Below are positions 1 through 7,209 of a DNA stretch of 11,029 nucleotides, piece by piece (position 1 is the first letter of the stretch; each line of letters begins with the position of its first letter). The stretch is from CAZGLR01 sp964526635. Its GTDB lineage: Bacteria; Zixibacteria; MSB-5A5; GN15; JAAZOE01. The stretch is from NCBI GenBank assembly GCA_964526635.1, contig CAZGLR010000111.1:1-11029 (forward strand), in the 5' to 3' direction. The translations under genes and the position numbers were made by a program. The notes below the pieces were generated by a model, which made no database searches, had not been told where the DNA came from, and saw only the letters and a list, made by a program, of their open reading frames with translations.

Positions 1-83
1 CCGTACCGCTGCCATGTTTACTATATAAACCGGACGATTTCCGATCTTCTTTACTATTTAGAAGGATTCCTGCCAGAGACTCT

Positions 84-2294
84 CTACTTGTCGCGATCGG
101 TGTGTTCCATTGGTGCTGAATCATGGTGCGTTGCCTCGTCGGTCGGCAGCACCAGTTTGGGCGGAATAATCTTGAGCGGGCAGCGCTTCTCAGTTGTATT
201 CTCGTGAGTTTTAGACCAGACGGCATTGACCGCCCGTTCCACATTATGATACACCTGATCCTCGCCGATGCGGGCCAGAAGGCCGGTGCGTTTCATCGTA
301 TCCGTCACATGATCATTGAGACCGGTAATGGAAAAACCCAGGTCACGGCTCTCCAGTCGCTCAATCAGAATCTCGAGCGCATCGACTCCGGAGGCATCGA
401 GTTCATTGATGCCATTGCCGACCAGTATCACATGACGCAATTGCGGCAGTGAGGAGACTGTTTCGATCACTTTGCTTTCAAGGAAACTGACGTTGGCGAA
501 AAACAGTGAACCGCCGTAGCGGATCACGGCAATGTGCTGACACTGACCCAGATCGAAGCGTTCACGATTGCGGAAGGTATGATCCCAGTGCAATGATAAC
601 AGGGCAATAGCCGGCTTGGTGCTGCGCAGCAGATAGAGCAGCAGCGACAACCCCACACCGATCATAATACCCCGATCAAGATGCGGTGCAAAGGCCAGGG
701 TTGCGACAAACGTGATGACACCAATGATACCATCATATTTTTGTGCCCGCCAGGCATGAATGAATTGATTGACATTAATGAGTCCCACCACGGCCATCAT
801 GATGATTGCGGCCAGGACAGCCTGAGGTAAGTGATACAGCAATGGCGTCAAAAAGAGCAACACGATAGCCACGACAATAGAACTGAAGACATTCGACACC
901 CCGGTCATCGCGCCGGCCTGGAGGTTTACCGCCGAGCGGGAGAACGATCCCGAGACAGCGTAGCTCTGGCTGAAGGAACCGACAAAATTGGCCAGTCCCT
1001 GCCCGACCAGTTCTTGATCCGGGTTGATTCGTTGTCCGGTTTTGGCGGCCATGGCCTTGGCGATCGAAATCGCCTCCATGAAGCCTAAAAGCGATATGAT
1101 CATTGCCATCGGGAGCAGTTTGAGAGCGATCGATGTATCCCATGCCGGCAGACTGATGGCCGGAAGCCCACGCGGGATGGTTCCGACCACATTCCCTCCG
1201 GCGCTCACCGTCAGCCGGTCAGGATCCAGCGGTTTGTTTCCGACTTGCAAATAGCAGGTGGCTGTTTTCTCTGCTGTTTCCGGGAGCGACTCGTCCCCGG
1301 CATAATACCTCACCTGATCAGTGGATATATGGACACCCACAAGTATATGGTCGCGCAGAAACTGCCGCGTATCGCTTATTTGGGCTTTAACATGCTCAAC
1401 TTCGAGGTTAATGAGTTCGATTTCATTTTCAAGCTGAATCGCTTCAGGGGTGCGCGTACCGACACCGGCGACGATTGTTTCAAGTTCGTGATTCTTTTCC
1501 AATCGACGATTCGATAATTCCTCCAGAGTATGATAGGCATCATTATACTTCGTTATGGCAAAACGATATTCGTCACCCGTAATCTGCTCCATATCAATAG
1601 TCATATTGCGCTGATATCCCACCGCCCAGGCTATCACCGTGGTGATCAGCACTGCGACGAGTACATTGGGTATGCGCGGATTAATCCGCCTGAGCACAAT
1701 CATGGTGGCGAAGGCGAGGACAGCAAATCCGAGGGTCGGCCAGTGCAGGTGATCAACAGCCGTGACAATGACGCGCCAGATTGTTTCATAATGGTGCTCG
1801 GCGCTGTCAACCGTAACTCCAAAGATTTTGGACAACTGAGAAGAGGCAATAATAATGGCGGCGGCATTAGTAAACCCGCCGACGACCGGGTGCGACAGGA
1901 AATTGACAACCAATCCCAGTCGCAATACACCCAGGGTGAACTGAAAAGTTCCGACGAGAAGCGCCAGAATTATAGCATAGGCGATATACTGACTGCTGCC
2001 GGCGGTCGCAATCGGTTCCAGAGCAGTCGCGGTCATCAGCGAAACGACTGCTACCGGGCCGGTAGCCAGTTGATGGCTCGATCCGAACAGAGCCGCGATT
2101 AGAGGCGGTAAAAACGAAGCATAGAGGCCATAATATGCCGGCAACCCGGCAAGTTGGGCATACGCCATTGATTGCGGGACGAGGACCAGGGCGACGGTCA
2201 GACCGCCAATCAGATCGTGACGAAATTTGGCGGGGGTATATCCATCGAACCAACTAAGAAAGGGAAAGAGGACTGCAAACCATTTCGACTTCAC
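84..2294 (-). CDS. SulP/SLC26-family anion transporter with C-terminal STAS domain and an internal coiled-coil insert
   Basis: Membrane transporter of the SulP (SLC26) family, whose members move sulfate, bicarbonate or other anions; the substrate cannot be read from sequence. The family signature near the N-terminus is visible (residues about 40-58, with PQ, MAYA, LAGLP and YGLY), followed by many hydrophobic segments to about residue 556 and a STAS domain at about 587-693 containing the D-A-S-G turn (D633, S635). I place the start at a GTG (2292-2294), because a GGAGG (2302-2306 on the complement) lies 7 bases upstream; an in-frame GTG at 2384 has no such site and would add 30 unconserved residues. 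That gives 736 residues, longer than typical SulP proteins. The excess is mostly a charged insert at about 229-365, with a coiled-coil-like stretch at about 241-317, between the segment ending VGYQ and the GTIPRGLP motif. It is divergent from the signalling operon. Family assignment is very secure; substrate is unknown. Confidence 0.95.
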   Translation of the reverse strand: MKSKWFAVLFPFLSWFDGYTPAKFRHDLIGGLTVALVLVPQSMAYAQLAGLPAYYGLYASFLPPLIAALFGSSHQLATGPVAVVSLMTATALEPIATAGSSQYIAYAIILALLVGTFQFTLGVLRLGLVVNFLSHPVVGGFTNAAAIIIASSQLSKIFGVTVDSAEHHYETIWRVIVTAVDHLHWPTLGFAVLAFATMIVLRRINPRIPNVLVAVLITTVIAWAVGYQRNMTIDMEQITGDEYRFAITKYNDAYHTLEELSNRRLEKNHELETIVAGVGTRTPEAIQLENEIELINLEVEHVKAQISDTRQFLRDHILVGVHISTDQVRYYAGDESLPETAEKTATCYLQVGNKPLDPDRLTVSAGGNVVGTIPRGLPAISLPAWDTSIALKLLPMAMIISLLGFMEAISIAKAMAAKTGQRINPDQELVGQGLANFVGSFSQSYAVSGSFSRSAVNLQAGAMTGVSNVFSSIVVAIVLLFLTPLLYHLPQAVLAAIIMMAVVGLINVNQFIHAWRAQKYDGIIGVITFVATLAFAPHLDRGIMIGVGLSLLLYLLRSTKPAIALLSLHWDHTFRNRERFDLGQCQHIAVIRYGGSLFFANVSFLESKVIETVSSLPQLRHVILVGNGINELDASGVDALEILIERLESRDLGFSITGLNDHVTDTMKRTGLLARIGEDQVYHNVERAVNAVWSKTHENTTEKRCPLKIIPPKLVLPTDEATHHDSAPMEHTDRDK

Positions 2295-2301
2295 GCGCCG
2301 G

Positions 2302-2306
2302 CCTCC
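2302..2306 (-). promoter_or_regulatory. Ribosome binding site deciding the SulP start
   Basis: GGAGG on the minus strand, 7 bases before the GTG at 2294. It is the best Shine-Dalgarno match near the 5' end of the transporter gene and favours this start over the upstream in-frame GTG at 2384. Confidence 0.7.
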
Positions 2307-2460
2307 ACTGCGGTTGCAGAAAGTGCGTCTCAAACCAGTGGGATCATTTTGATGAGTACTCTCGAGCGTCTCAGTGACCCGCACCAGTTACAAACATGAA
2401 CCTACTGCACCATGATCGAATTAGCAAGACTTTTTCCGCCGTAATTGCCTCGCTGAAGCA

Positions 2461-2486
2461 CAAAATTTTGCCTGAAAATATTTTCA
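2461..2486. promoter_or_regulatory. Pair of AT-rich perfect palindromes, possible operator
   Basis: Two perfect palindromes sit side by side in the divergent intergenic region: CAAAATTTTG at 2461-2470 and TGAAAATATTTTCA at 2473-2486. Their position between two divergent transcription units suits a regulator or bent-DNA site. AT-rich palindromes also arise by chance, and no known operator family is clearly matched. Confidence 0.3.
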
Positions 2487-2505
2487 TACGCGACTTGCGA
2501 ATCCA

Positions 2506-2519
2506 TATTGAAATCAATA
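2506..2519. promoter_or_regulatory. Inverted repeat overlapping a candidate -35 box, possible operator
   Basis: TATTGA and TCAATA form 6-base arms around a 2-base centre. The repeat overlaps the candidate -35 element of the plus-strand operon, and its centre is 33 bp (about three helical turns) from the centre of the palindrome at 2473-2486. This would suit a repressor site, but it is only a pattern match. Confidence 0.3.
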
Positions 2520-2537
2520 CTTTGAGGATGGGATAAA
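2508..2537 (+). promoter_or_regulatory. Candidate sigma-70-type promoter for the plus-strand relay operon
   Basis: TTGAAA (2508-2513) and GATAAA (2532-2537) are separated by 18 bases and resemble -35 and -10 elements with imperfect matches. The start codon at 2566 is 28 bases past the -10 box, giving a short leader. No convincing GG-N10-GC sigma-54 element was seen here. Confidence 0.3.
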
Positions 2538-2565
2538 ATTGACACCATGGGCGAAAGGAAAAAAG

Positions 2566-3801
2566 ATGGCAATTATCGCCCTTTTCAGCGGTATCTATTG
2601 TCATAGTGACGAAATCGCCGACAATATCACGACTGCCCTGGCTTTAACGCGTGTCACTGAACTGGTTTTCAGCGAGACCTCGAAGCGGTTCGATATCTCT
2701 GTTGATGAACTCCGCAGTGCCCTGATCGGGGCCGGATCAATCTTTGGCAAATTAACCAATGCACGGGAAAAACATATCGCCTGCCTGCGGCTGGTCCTGG
2801 CCGAGATGATACAGCCGGACATGATTTTAGTCGAGGGATGCCTGAGCCATCTCATTCCCCGAACAATTTCACACGCCCTGCGGGTGTGTGTCATCGCTAA
2901 TCATGATTATCGTCTGGGCCTGGCTCAGAAACAGTCGAATCTTTCTGAAAAGGAAGCGGATCGGGTAATCAACAGCAGTGATAAAGATAACTTCGCCTGT
3001 ACTGAATTCCTTTTTGAAAAGCCGGCTTATGATGCGTCGCTCTACGATGTGATACTGCCAATGCATGACCGTTCGCCCGAGGAGGCTGCCGCCGCCATCT
3101 GCGAACAGGCGGCCGGTGATGCCGTAGCCACAACTGAGCGTTCCCGGCGCGCGGCCAGGGACTTCATATTGGCCGCCCAGGTAGGCATGCAACTGGCTAT
3201 GGACGGGCTTTCTGCTGACGTGCACGCCGAACAGGGCGAAGTCATTCTTTCTATCAATAAAAATGTTGTGCGTCTAAAGCATTACCGGGAAAGCCTGATA
3301 AAAACGGCCGAAAAAGTCCCCGGCGTGAAATCGGCATCGACACGCCTCGGCCCGCGATATCGTCCCGCCTCGGCCAATCCCTGGTCGCGGATCGAGGGAC
3401 CGCCAAAATTCATGCTGGTTGATGACGAAAAGGAATTTGTTCATACCCTTTCTGAACGTTTGAAAACGCGTAATCTGGAGGCGTCTATTGCCTACGACGG
3501 GCAGCAGGCCCTGGAGAAGGCTGATGCGGATACACCCGATGTTATTGTTCTTGATTTGATGATGCCGGGGATTGATGGCATCGAAACACTGCGCCGGCTA
3601 AAGCGATCTCATCCATCGGTTGAAGTAATCATCCTGACCGGGCATGGCTCTGAGCATGAGAAGCGAGAAGCAGAGGCATTGGGCGCATTTGCCTATTTGC
3701 GTAAACCGGTTGATATTGACATGCTGGCACGGGTCATGCGAGAGGCGTATGAACGGGCGGAAATGCGCGGCAGGCATACCGATGACCGGGATGAACATTG
3801 A
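2566..3801 (+). CDS. Cytidylate kinase-like / BON-like / response-regulator receiver fusion protein
   Basis: Soluble three-part protein of 411 residues. Residues about 1-185 resemble the cytidylate kinase-like family: a Rossmann-type beta strand (AIIALFSG), the ILVEG strand at about 87-91, and a lid-like SEKEADRVI segment at about 127-135. The P-loop is eroded: GIYCHSDE replaces the glycine-rich GxxGxGK[ST], so kinase activity is doubtful. Residues about 198-262 look like a BON domain, including the typical closing GV motif (PGVKSAS). Residues about 280-398 are a receiver with acidic D286/D287, phospho-acceptor D330, T358 and K380. The ATG at 2566 has AAGGA (2555-2559) 6 bases upstream; a TTG at 2539 in frame lacks such support. 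It is the first gene of a five-gene operon and its stop overlaps the next start (TGATG). It probably receives phosphate from a kinase in the operon; what the N-terminal part does is unknown. Confidence 0.85.
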   Translation: MAIIALFSGIYCHSDEIADNITTALALTRVTELVFSETSKRFDISVDELRSALIGAGSIFGKLTNAREKHIACLRLVLAEMIQPDMILVEGCLSHLIPRTISHALRVCVIANHDYRLGLAQKQSNLSEKEADRVINSSDKDNFACTEFLFEKPAYDASLYDVILPMHDRSPEEAAAAICEQAAGDAVATTERSRRAARDFILAAQVGMQLAMDGLSADVHAEQGEVILSINKNVVRLKHYRESLIKTAEKVPGVKSASTRLGPRYRPASANPWSRIEGPPKFMLVDDEKEFVHTLSERLKTRNLEASIAYDGQQALEKADADTPDVIVLDLMMPGIDGIETLRRLKRSHPSVEVIILTGHGSEHEKREAEALGAFAYLRKPVDIDMLARVMREAYERAEMRGRHTDDRDEH

Positions 3802-5585
3802 TGAGTAGTCAGCCTCAACATGAACCATCGGGAAATCACCGCATCTACGGTAACGTCTCACCCAATGGTGAATCGCCACGCGAGCAGAAGGGAGACGCTG
3901 AAGAACTGCCGATGGAGCTTGCCGGAGCGCAGTTTCCGCATTATCGGCGACTTCGTCGCAATGTTATTGTCGCCACGACTGTCGTATCCCTGCTGCCCTT
4001 AATTATTTTCACCGCCATTAGTTATTTTCAGGATCGCCAGGCCTATATTGCCGAAAATAAATTCTCAGCATATCAAATCTTATCGAACACCAAACGCACA
4101 ATCGAATTCGTTATTGAAGAACGGCGTAATGCGATTGCACTCATGGTCCGGGAACAGACATACGATGAACTGACCAATGGCGACGCCCTGGCTAAAGCCA
4201 TGCAAAATCTCAATAACACCTTTGGCGGATTTATTGATCTCGGCTTGATACGATCCGATGGCCTGCAGGCGCACTATGCCGGGCCATATGATCTGGAAGG
4301 GCGATCTTACCAAAACCAGTCATGGTTCCATGAAGTAGTTCTCCGGGGCAGTTATGTTTCAGATGTGTTCATGGGTATCCGCGATTTCCCCCATTTCGTG
4401 GTTGCCATCAAGCATGAACGAGGTCCCGGAGATTTCTTCATTATTCGCGCCACCATTGATGTCGATCTTATTAACAGGCAAATGGAAATAATGAGCCAGG
4501 ATGCCCGGTCGGATGTTTTCATGATAAATCAGCAGGGTATTCTTCAGACGGAATCAATGTTCTATGGCAATGTCCTGACCACAGCCAATCTCAAAGTTCC
4601 CGTCGGCCCTCGCACGCGTGAAGTCGTTGACCAGGTTCAGACTGATGTGGGGCTGGCGATTTCAGGTTTCGCTTATATCGAGGGTACGCCATTTATTCTC
4701 ATGGTCATCAAGCAGCTTGAGCCGCCCTTTGCCCATTGGGTCGGGCACCGTTCTGATATTATCTGGTTCCTGCTGGTCAGCTCTACGCTGATTCTCGTTG
4801 TCGTTTGGTATGGCGCCACCAACATGGCCCGCCATTTACGCGAGGCCGATATTCGCCGTGTTCGCGCGTTTCATAATATCGAGTATACCAATAAAATGGC
4901 TACGATCGGACGAATGGCGGCCAGTGTTGCCCATGAGATAAATAATCCCATGGCCATCATCAATGAAAAAGCCGGCCTGCTGCGGGACATTATTTCATAT
5001 TCAGATGATTTCCCGCAACGGCAAAAAGTTTTGGGACTGGTGGATTCTGTCGAGAATTCGGTGGATCGCTGTTCCAAAGTCACACATCGTCTTCTTGGCT
5101 TTGCCCGCCGGATGGAAGTCCGCAAAGAACACATTGATCTGGAAGATCTTTTAAAGGAAGTGGCGAGTTTCCAAAGTACGGAAATTCGACACAAAAACAT
5201 CGATGTTCGCTTTGATATTCAGGATGATTTACCGGCTATCGAAAGCGACCGGGGACAGCTTCAGCAGGTTTTCCTGAATATCTTCAATAATGCTGTTGCC
5301 GCCGTTTCCAACAACGGCGTCGTCGATGTTTCTGTGGCTACGCGCAAAAATGAGATCGTGGTTGCCGTCACCGACAATGGTGTCGGGATATCGTCGGACA
5401 ATCTCCGCAACATTTTTGAACCGTTTTTCTCGACCAAGGGTGAGTTCGGAACGGGATTGGGATTGTCGATTACTCGGGACATAGTCGAGAAACTCGGTGG
5501 TCAAATCGATGTTGAAAGTGTGGTTAATAAGGGTACCCGCTTTATTATTACACTGCCGATCGAAAAAAGAAATTATGGAGCATAG
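3801..5585 (+). CDS. Membrane sensor histidine kinase with periplasmic Cache-like domain
   Basis: A 594-residue sensor kinase. A polar N-terminal tail (1-52) precedes transmembrane helix 1 (about 54-75), a periplasmic region of about 230 residues with double-Cache features (including the SYQNQSWFHEVV stretch at about 169-180), and transmembrane helix 2 (about 319-338). The cytoplasmic part starts with a helical linker, then the dimerisation/phospho-acceptor domain with H378 in the HEINNP box, then a full ATPase domain: N box around N493-N497, G1 box DNGVG (525-529), F box EPFF (540-543) and G2 box GTGLGL (550-555). No HAMP or PAS domain is evident between helix 2 and the H box. The kinase core is of the NtrB-like type. 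The start ATG overlaps the previous stop, implying translational coupling. Cache domains bind small extracellular ligands; the ligand here is unknown. It is the only membrane sensor in the operon and the likely phosphate source. Confidence 0.93.
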   Translation: MSSQPQHEPSGNHRIYGNVSPNGESPREQKGDAEELPMELAGAQFPHYRRLRRNVIVATTVVSLLPLIIFTAISYFQDRQAYIAENKFSAYQILSNTKRTIEFVIEERRNAIALMVREQTYDELTNGDALAKAMQNLNNTFGGFIDLGLIRSDGLQAHYAGPYDLEGRSYQNQSWFHEVVLRGSYVSDVFMGIRDFPHFVVAIKHERGPGDFFIIRATIDVDLINRQMEIMSQDARSDVFMINQQGILQTESMFYGNVLTTANLKVPVGPRTREVVDQVQTDVGLAISGFAYIEGTPFILMVIKQLEPPFAHWVGHRSDIIWFLLVSSTLILVVVWYGATNMARHLREADIRRVRAFHNIEYTNKMATIGRMAASVAHEINNPMAIINEKAGLLRDIISYSDDFPQRQKVLGLVDSVENSVDRCSKVTHRLLGFARRMEVRKEHIDLEDLLKEVASFQSTEIRHKNIDVRFDIQDDLPAIESDRGQLQQVFLNIFNNAVAAVSNNGVVDVSVATRKNEIVVAVTDNGVGISSDNLRNIFEPFFSTKGEFGTGLGLSITRDIVEKLGGQIDVESVVNKGTRFIITLPIEKRNYGA

Positions 5586-5587
5586 TC

Positions 5588-5956
5588 GTGGGTGATTTAA
5601 GAGTATTATTGATCGACGATGAAGAGGAGTTGGTTGCGACTCTGGTCGAGCGCCTTGGATATCGAGGTATCAGCGCCGAATATGCTCTCGATGGATATGA
5701 CGCGCTTAAAAAGTTAAATCAGTCAAAATATGGTGCAATCGTTCTGGATCTGAAGCTTCCGGGAATGGAAGGAACCGAAGTCTTGCGCCGGATATCCCGC
5801 GAACACCCCGGCGTGCCGGTTTTGCTGATTACCGGCCATGGTTCGGCCATGGACCGCACCCTGCCGCCGCCTGAAGGTGCCTTTGATTATCTGGTTAAGC
5901 CGGTCAAGCTTGATATTCTGGTCGAACGGATTCGGGAGGCTGTTGCAGCCACATGA
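5588..5956 (+). CDS. Single-domain response regulator (receiver only)
   Basis: A 122-residue stand-alone receiver with all core residues: the acidic pair D10/D11, phospho-acceptor D54 in VLDLKLPGM, T82 in the ITGHGS loop and K104 in LVKP. There is no output domain, as in DivK/CheY/Spo0F-type shuttles. The GTG start is preceded by GGAG (5577-5580) with 7 bases between. Helix alpha-4 is unusual: the stretch between GHGS and GAFDYL contains three consecutive prolines (about 93-95), although its length matches the equivalent loop of the receiver fused to the CMK-like protein in this operon. It lies 2 bp after the kinase stop and overlaps the next gene by ATGA. Most likely it carries phosphate from the Cache kinase to the phosphotransfer-like protein encoded next. 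Confidence 0.92.
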   Translation: MGDLRVLLIDDEEELVATLVERLGYRGISAEYALDGYDALKKLNQSKYGAIVLDLKLPGMEGTEVLRRISREHPGVPVLLITGHGSAMDRTLPPPEGAFDYLVKPVKLDILVERIREAVAAT

Positions 5957-6633
5957 GTACCAGAAAACCGCAGCAGGATCAGCCCGACGGCGGGCACGAT
6001 GACGTAAAGTTTTTTGGCGTGATTACGGCGTCGGTGACTCATGAGCTCAATAATGTCATCTCTATCATTGAGCAGACGGGCGGATTACTCGACGACATGG
6101 TTGCGGGCGAGGAACAGGGTATTCCTATCTCCACCACACGCCTCGGGACTGTCTCGAAACAGATTCAGAAACAGACACAACGGGGCCTCGAAATCATCAG
6201 ACGACTAAATCACTTTGCCCATGCGACCGACGCTGTCTCAATGGAGTTCGATGTCAATGCCATGATGGCAAACCTGATCGATCTCAGCCGCCGTCTTGCC
6301 GAACGGCGCAACGTATCGCTTGATTTTCAATCAGCATCGCAATCAATGACGATACGGGGACAGCCATTCACCGTTCAGAGGGCTGTCTTTGGCGCTTTGA
6401 TGACGATGGTTGATCACGCTATTGACAGGTCTGCGATCACGATTTCCTGTACACCGGTGCAGAAACATGTTGAAGTTGCATTATCTGGTGAGGCGGAGGT
6501 ACCTGAGGACACGGCATCAATCAAGCTCATTCCAGAGATAGTAGATACGTTTGGTGGATCGCTGATTCGCGAGCACTGCGATGACAAAACACGATTTATT
6601 TTCAGGATTCCCGGCCATGTTTCCACGAAATGA
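5953..6633 (+). CDS. Histidine kinase-like protein with degenerate ATPase domain; candidate phosphotransferase
   Basis: A soluble 226-residue protein with the two-helix dimerisation/phospho-acceptor domain of histidine kinases: H30 in THELNN, followed by VISIIEQ, and a second helix around 66-92 ending in RRLNHFAH. The C-terminal part (about 98-222) still follows the ATPase fold at low similarity; the VDTFGGSL stretch (197-204) matches the place where active kinases have IVxxxGGxI. The catalytic motifs are gone, though: the N-box asparagines are absent (RAVFGALMTMVDHAID), there is no DxGxG, no F box and no GxGLGL. The length matches the missing lid. This pattern, a preserved His with an ATPase relic, is that of Spo0B and ChpT, which pass phosphate between receivers without ATP. 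Both its neighbours are receivers and it overlaps both (ATGA at each junction, if the upstream start of the next gene is used). The role is inferred from motif loss and context. Confidence 0.8.
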   Translation: MSTRKPQQDQPDGGHDDVKFFGVITASVTHELNNVISIIEQTGGLLDDMVAGEEQGIPISTTRLGTVSKQIQKQTQRGLEIIRRLNHFAHATDAVSMEFDVNAMMANLIDLSRRLAERRNVSLDFQSASQSMTIRGQPFTVQRAVFGALMTMVDHAIDRSAITISCTPVQKHVEVALSGEAEVPEDTASIKLIPEIVDTFGGSLIREHCDDKTRFIFRIPGHVSTK

Positions 6634-6674
6634 GAAACCGAAAACCCGGGATTCTATTGGGAAAGGAACCAGCT

Positions 6675-7106
6675 ATGGCAAGTACTCGTATACTTTTCAT
6701 CGATGATGAAGAAGATTTTGTCAGCGTTGTTTCCGACCGTTTGCGCAGTCGGGGCGTCAATGTTGACAGTGCCGGCACCGGCGCAGAGGGGATTGAATTA
6801 TTCAGGCAACATACTTACGATGCTGTCCTGCTTGACCTTTCCATGCCGGGTATGGATGGGCTGGAAACGATGACGCATTTGCTGCAGATAAATCCGAAAG
6901 TTCAGATAATTATTCTGACCGGTCAGGGTTCGGTCGCGGCGGGCGTTGAGGCTATGAAGCAGGGTGCCTCCGATTTTGTCGAAAAGCCCGCCGATATTGG
7001 AGAGTTGGTCGATAAATTCTCTGAAGCCCAAAGTAAACGCCTTGAACAATTTGAGGCGGATATTTCCAACAAGATGTCAGATATAATGCGCAAAAAAGGA
7101 TGGTAA
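6675..7106 (+). CDS. Response regulator, receiver with short helical C-terminal tail
   Basis: A 143-residue receiver protein. Core residues are present: acidic D10/D11 in FIDDEED, phospho-acceptor D54 in LLDLSMPGM, T82 in LTGQGS and K104 in VEKP. After the domain (about 118) comes a charged helical tail ending in KKGW, too short to be a DNA-binding or enzymatic output. I chose the ATG at 6675 because AAGGA (6663-6667) lies 7 bases upstream and the protein then starts directly at the first beta strand. An in-frame ATG at 6630 would overlap the previous stop as ATGA and add 15 residues, and cannot be excluded. It is the last gene of the plus-strand operon, a plausible terminal phosphate acceptor of the relay; its target is not encoded in the window. 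Confidence 0.9.
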   Translation: MASTRILFIDDEEDFVSVVSDRLRSRGVNVDSAGTGAEGIELFRQHTYDAVLLDLSMPGMDGLETMTHLLQINPKVQIIILTGQGSVAAGVEAMKQGASDFVEKPADIGELVDKFSEAQSKRLEQFEADISNKMSDIMRKKGW

Positions 7107-7117
7107 CAAGTACGAAG

Positions 7118-7140
7118 CCGGCGTCAATGCCTGGATTTTT
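7118..7140 (+). terminator. Weak intrinsic terminator candidate after the plus-strand operon
   Basis: A five-pair stem with a one-base bulge (CCGGC, loop GTCAAT, GCC-T-GG; 7118-7134) is followed by an A and five T residues (7136-7140), 11 bases after the stop of the last operon gene. The stem is short and bulged, so the call is tentative. The rest of the convergent gap (to 7209) shows nothing else recognisable. Confidence 0.35.
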
Positions 7141-7209
7141 GTGACATGACTGTGGTGTGCCATGATGACGAAGGGCTTGTGTTTAATAAAGCTGTAAACG
7201 GGGGGAAGG

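Noticed and set aside
1..83. Possible terminator downstream of the transporter
   Set aside because: A short AGAGACTCTCT self-complementary stretch is present just after the stop codon, but there is no stable stem with a T tract on the minus strand.
1530..2102. Plus-strand frame of 190 codons inside the transporter gene
   Set aside because: It lies wholly within the secure SulP gene on the other strand; its low-complexity polar composition is typical of an antisense shadow.
2295..2384. Upstream GTG (2384) as the transporter start
   Set aside because: The 30 added residues are unlike SulP N-termini, and the GGAGG before the GTG at 2294 marks the better start.
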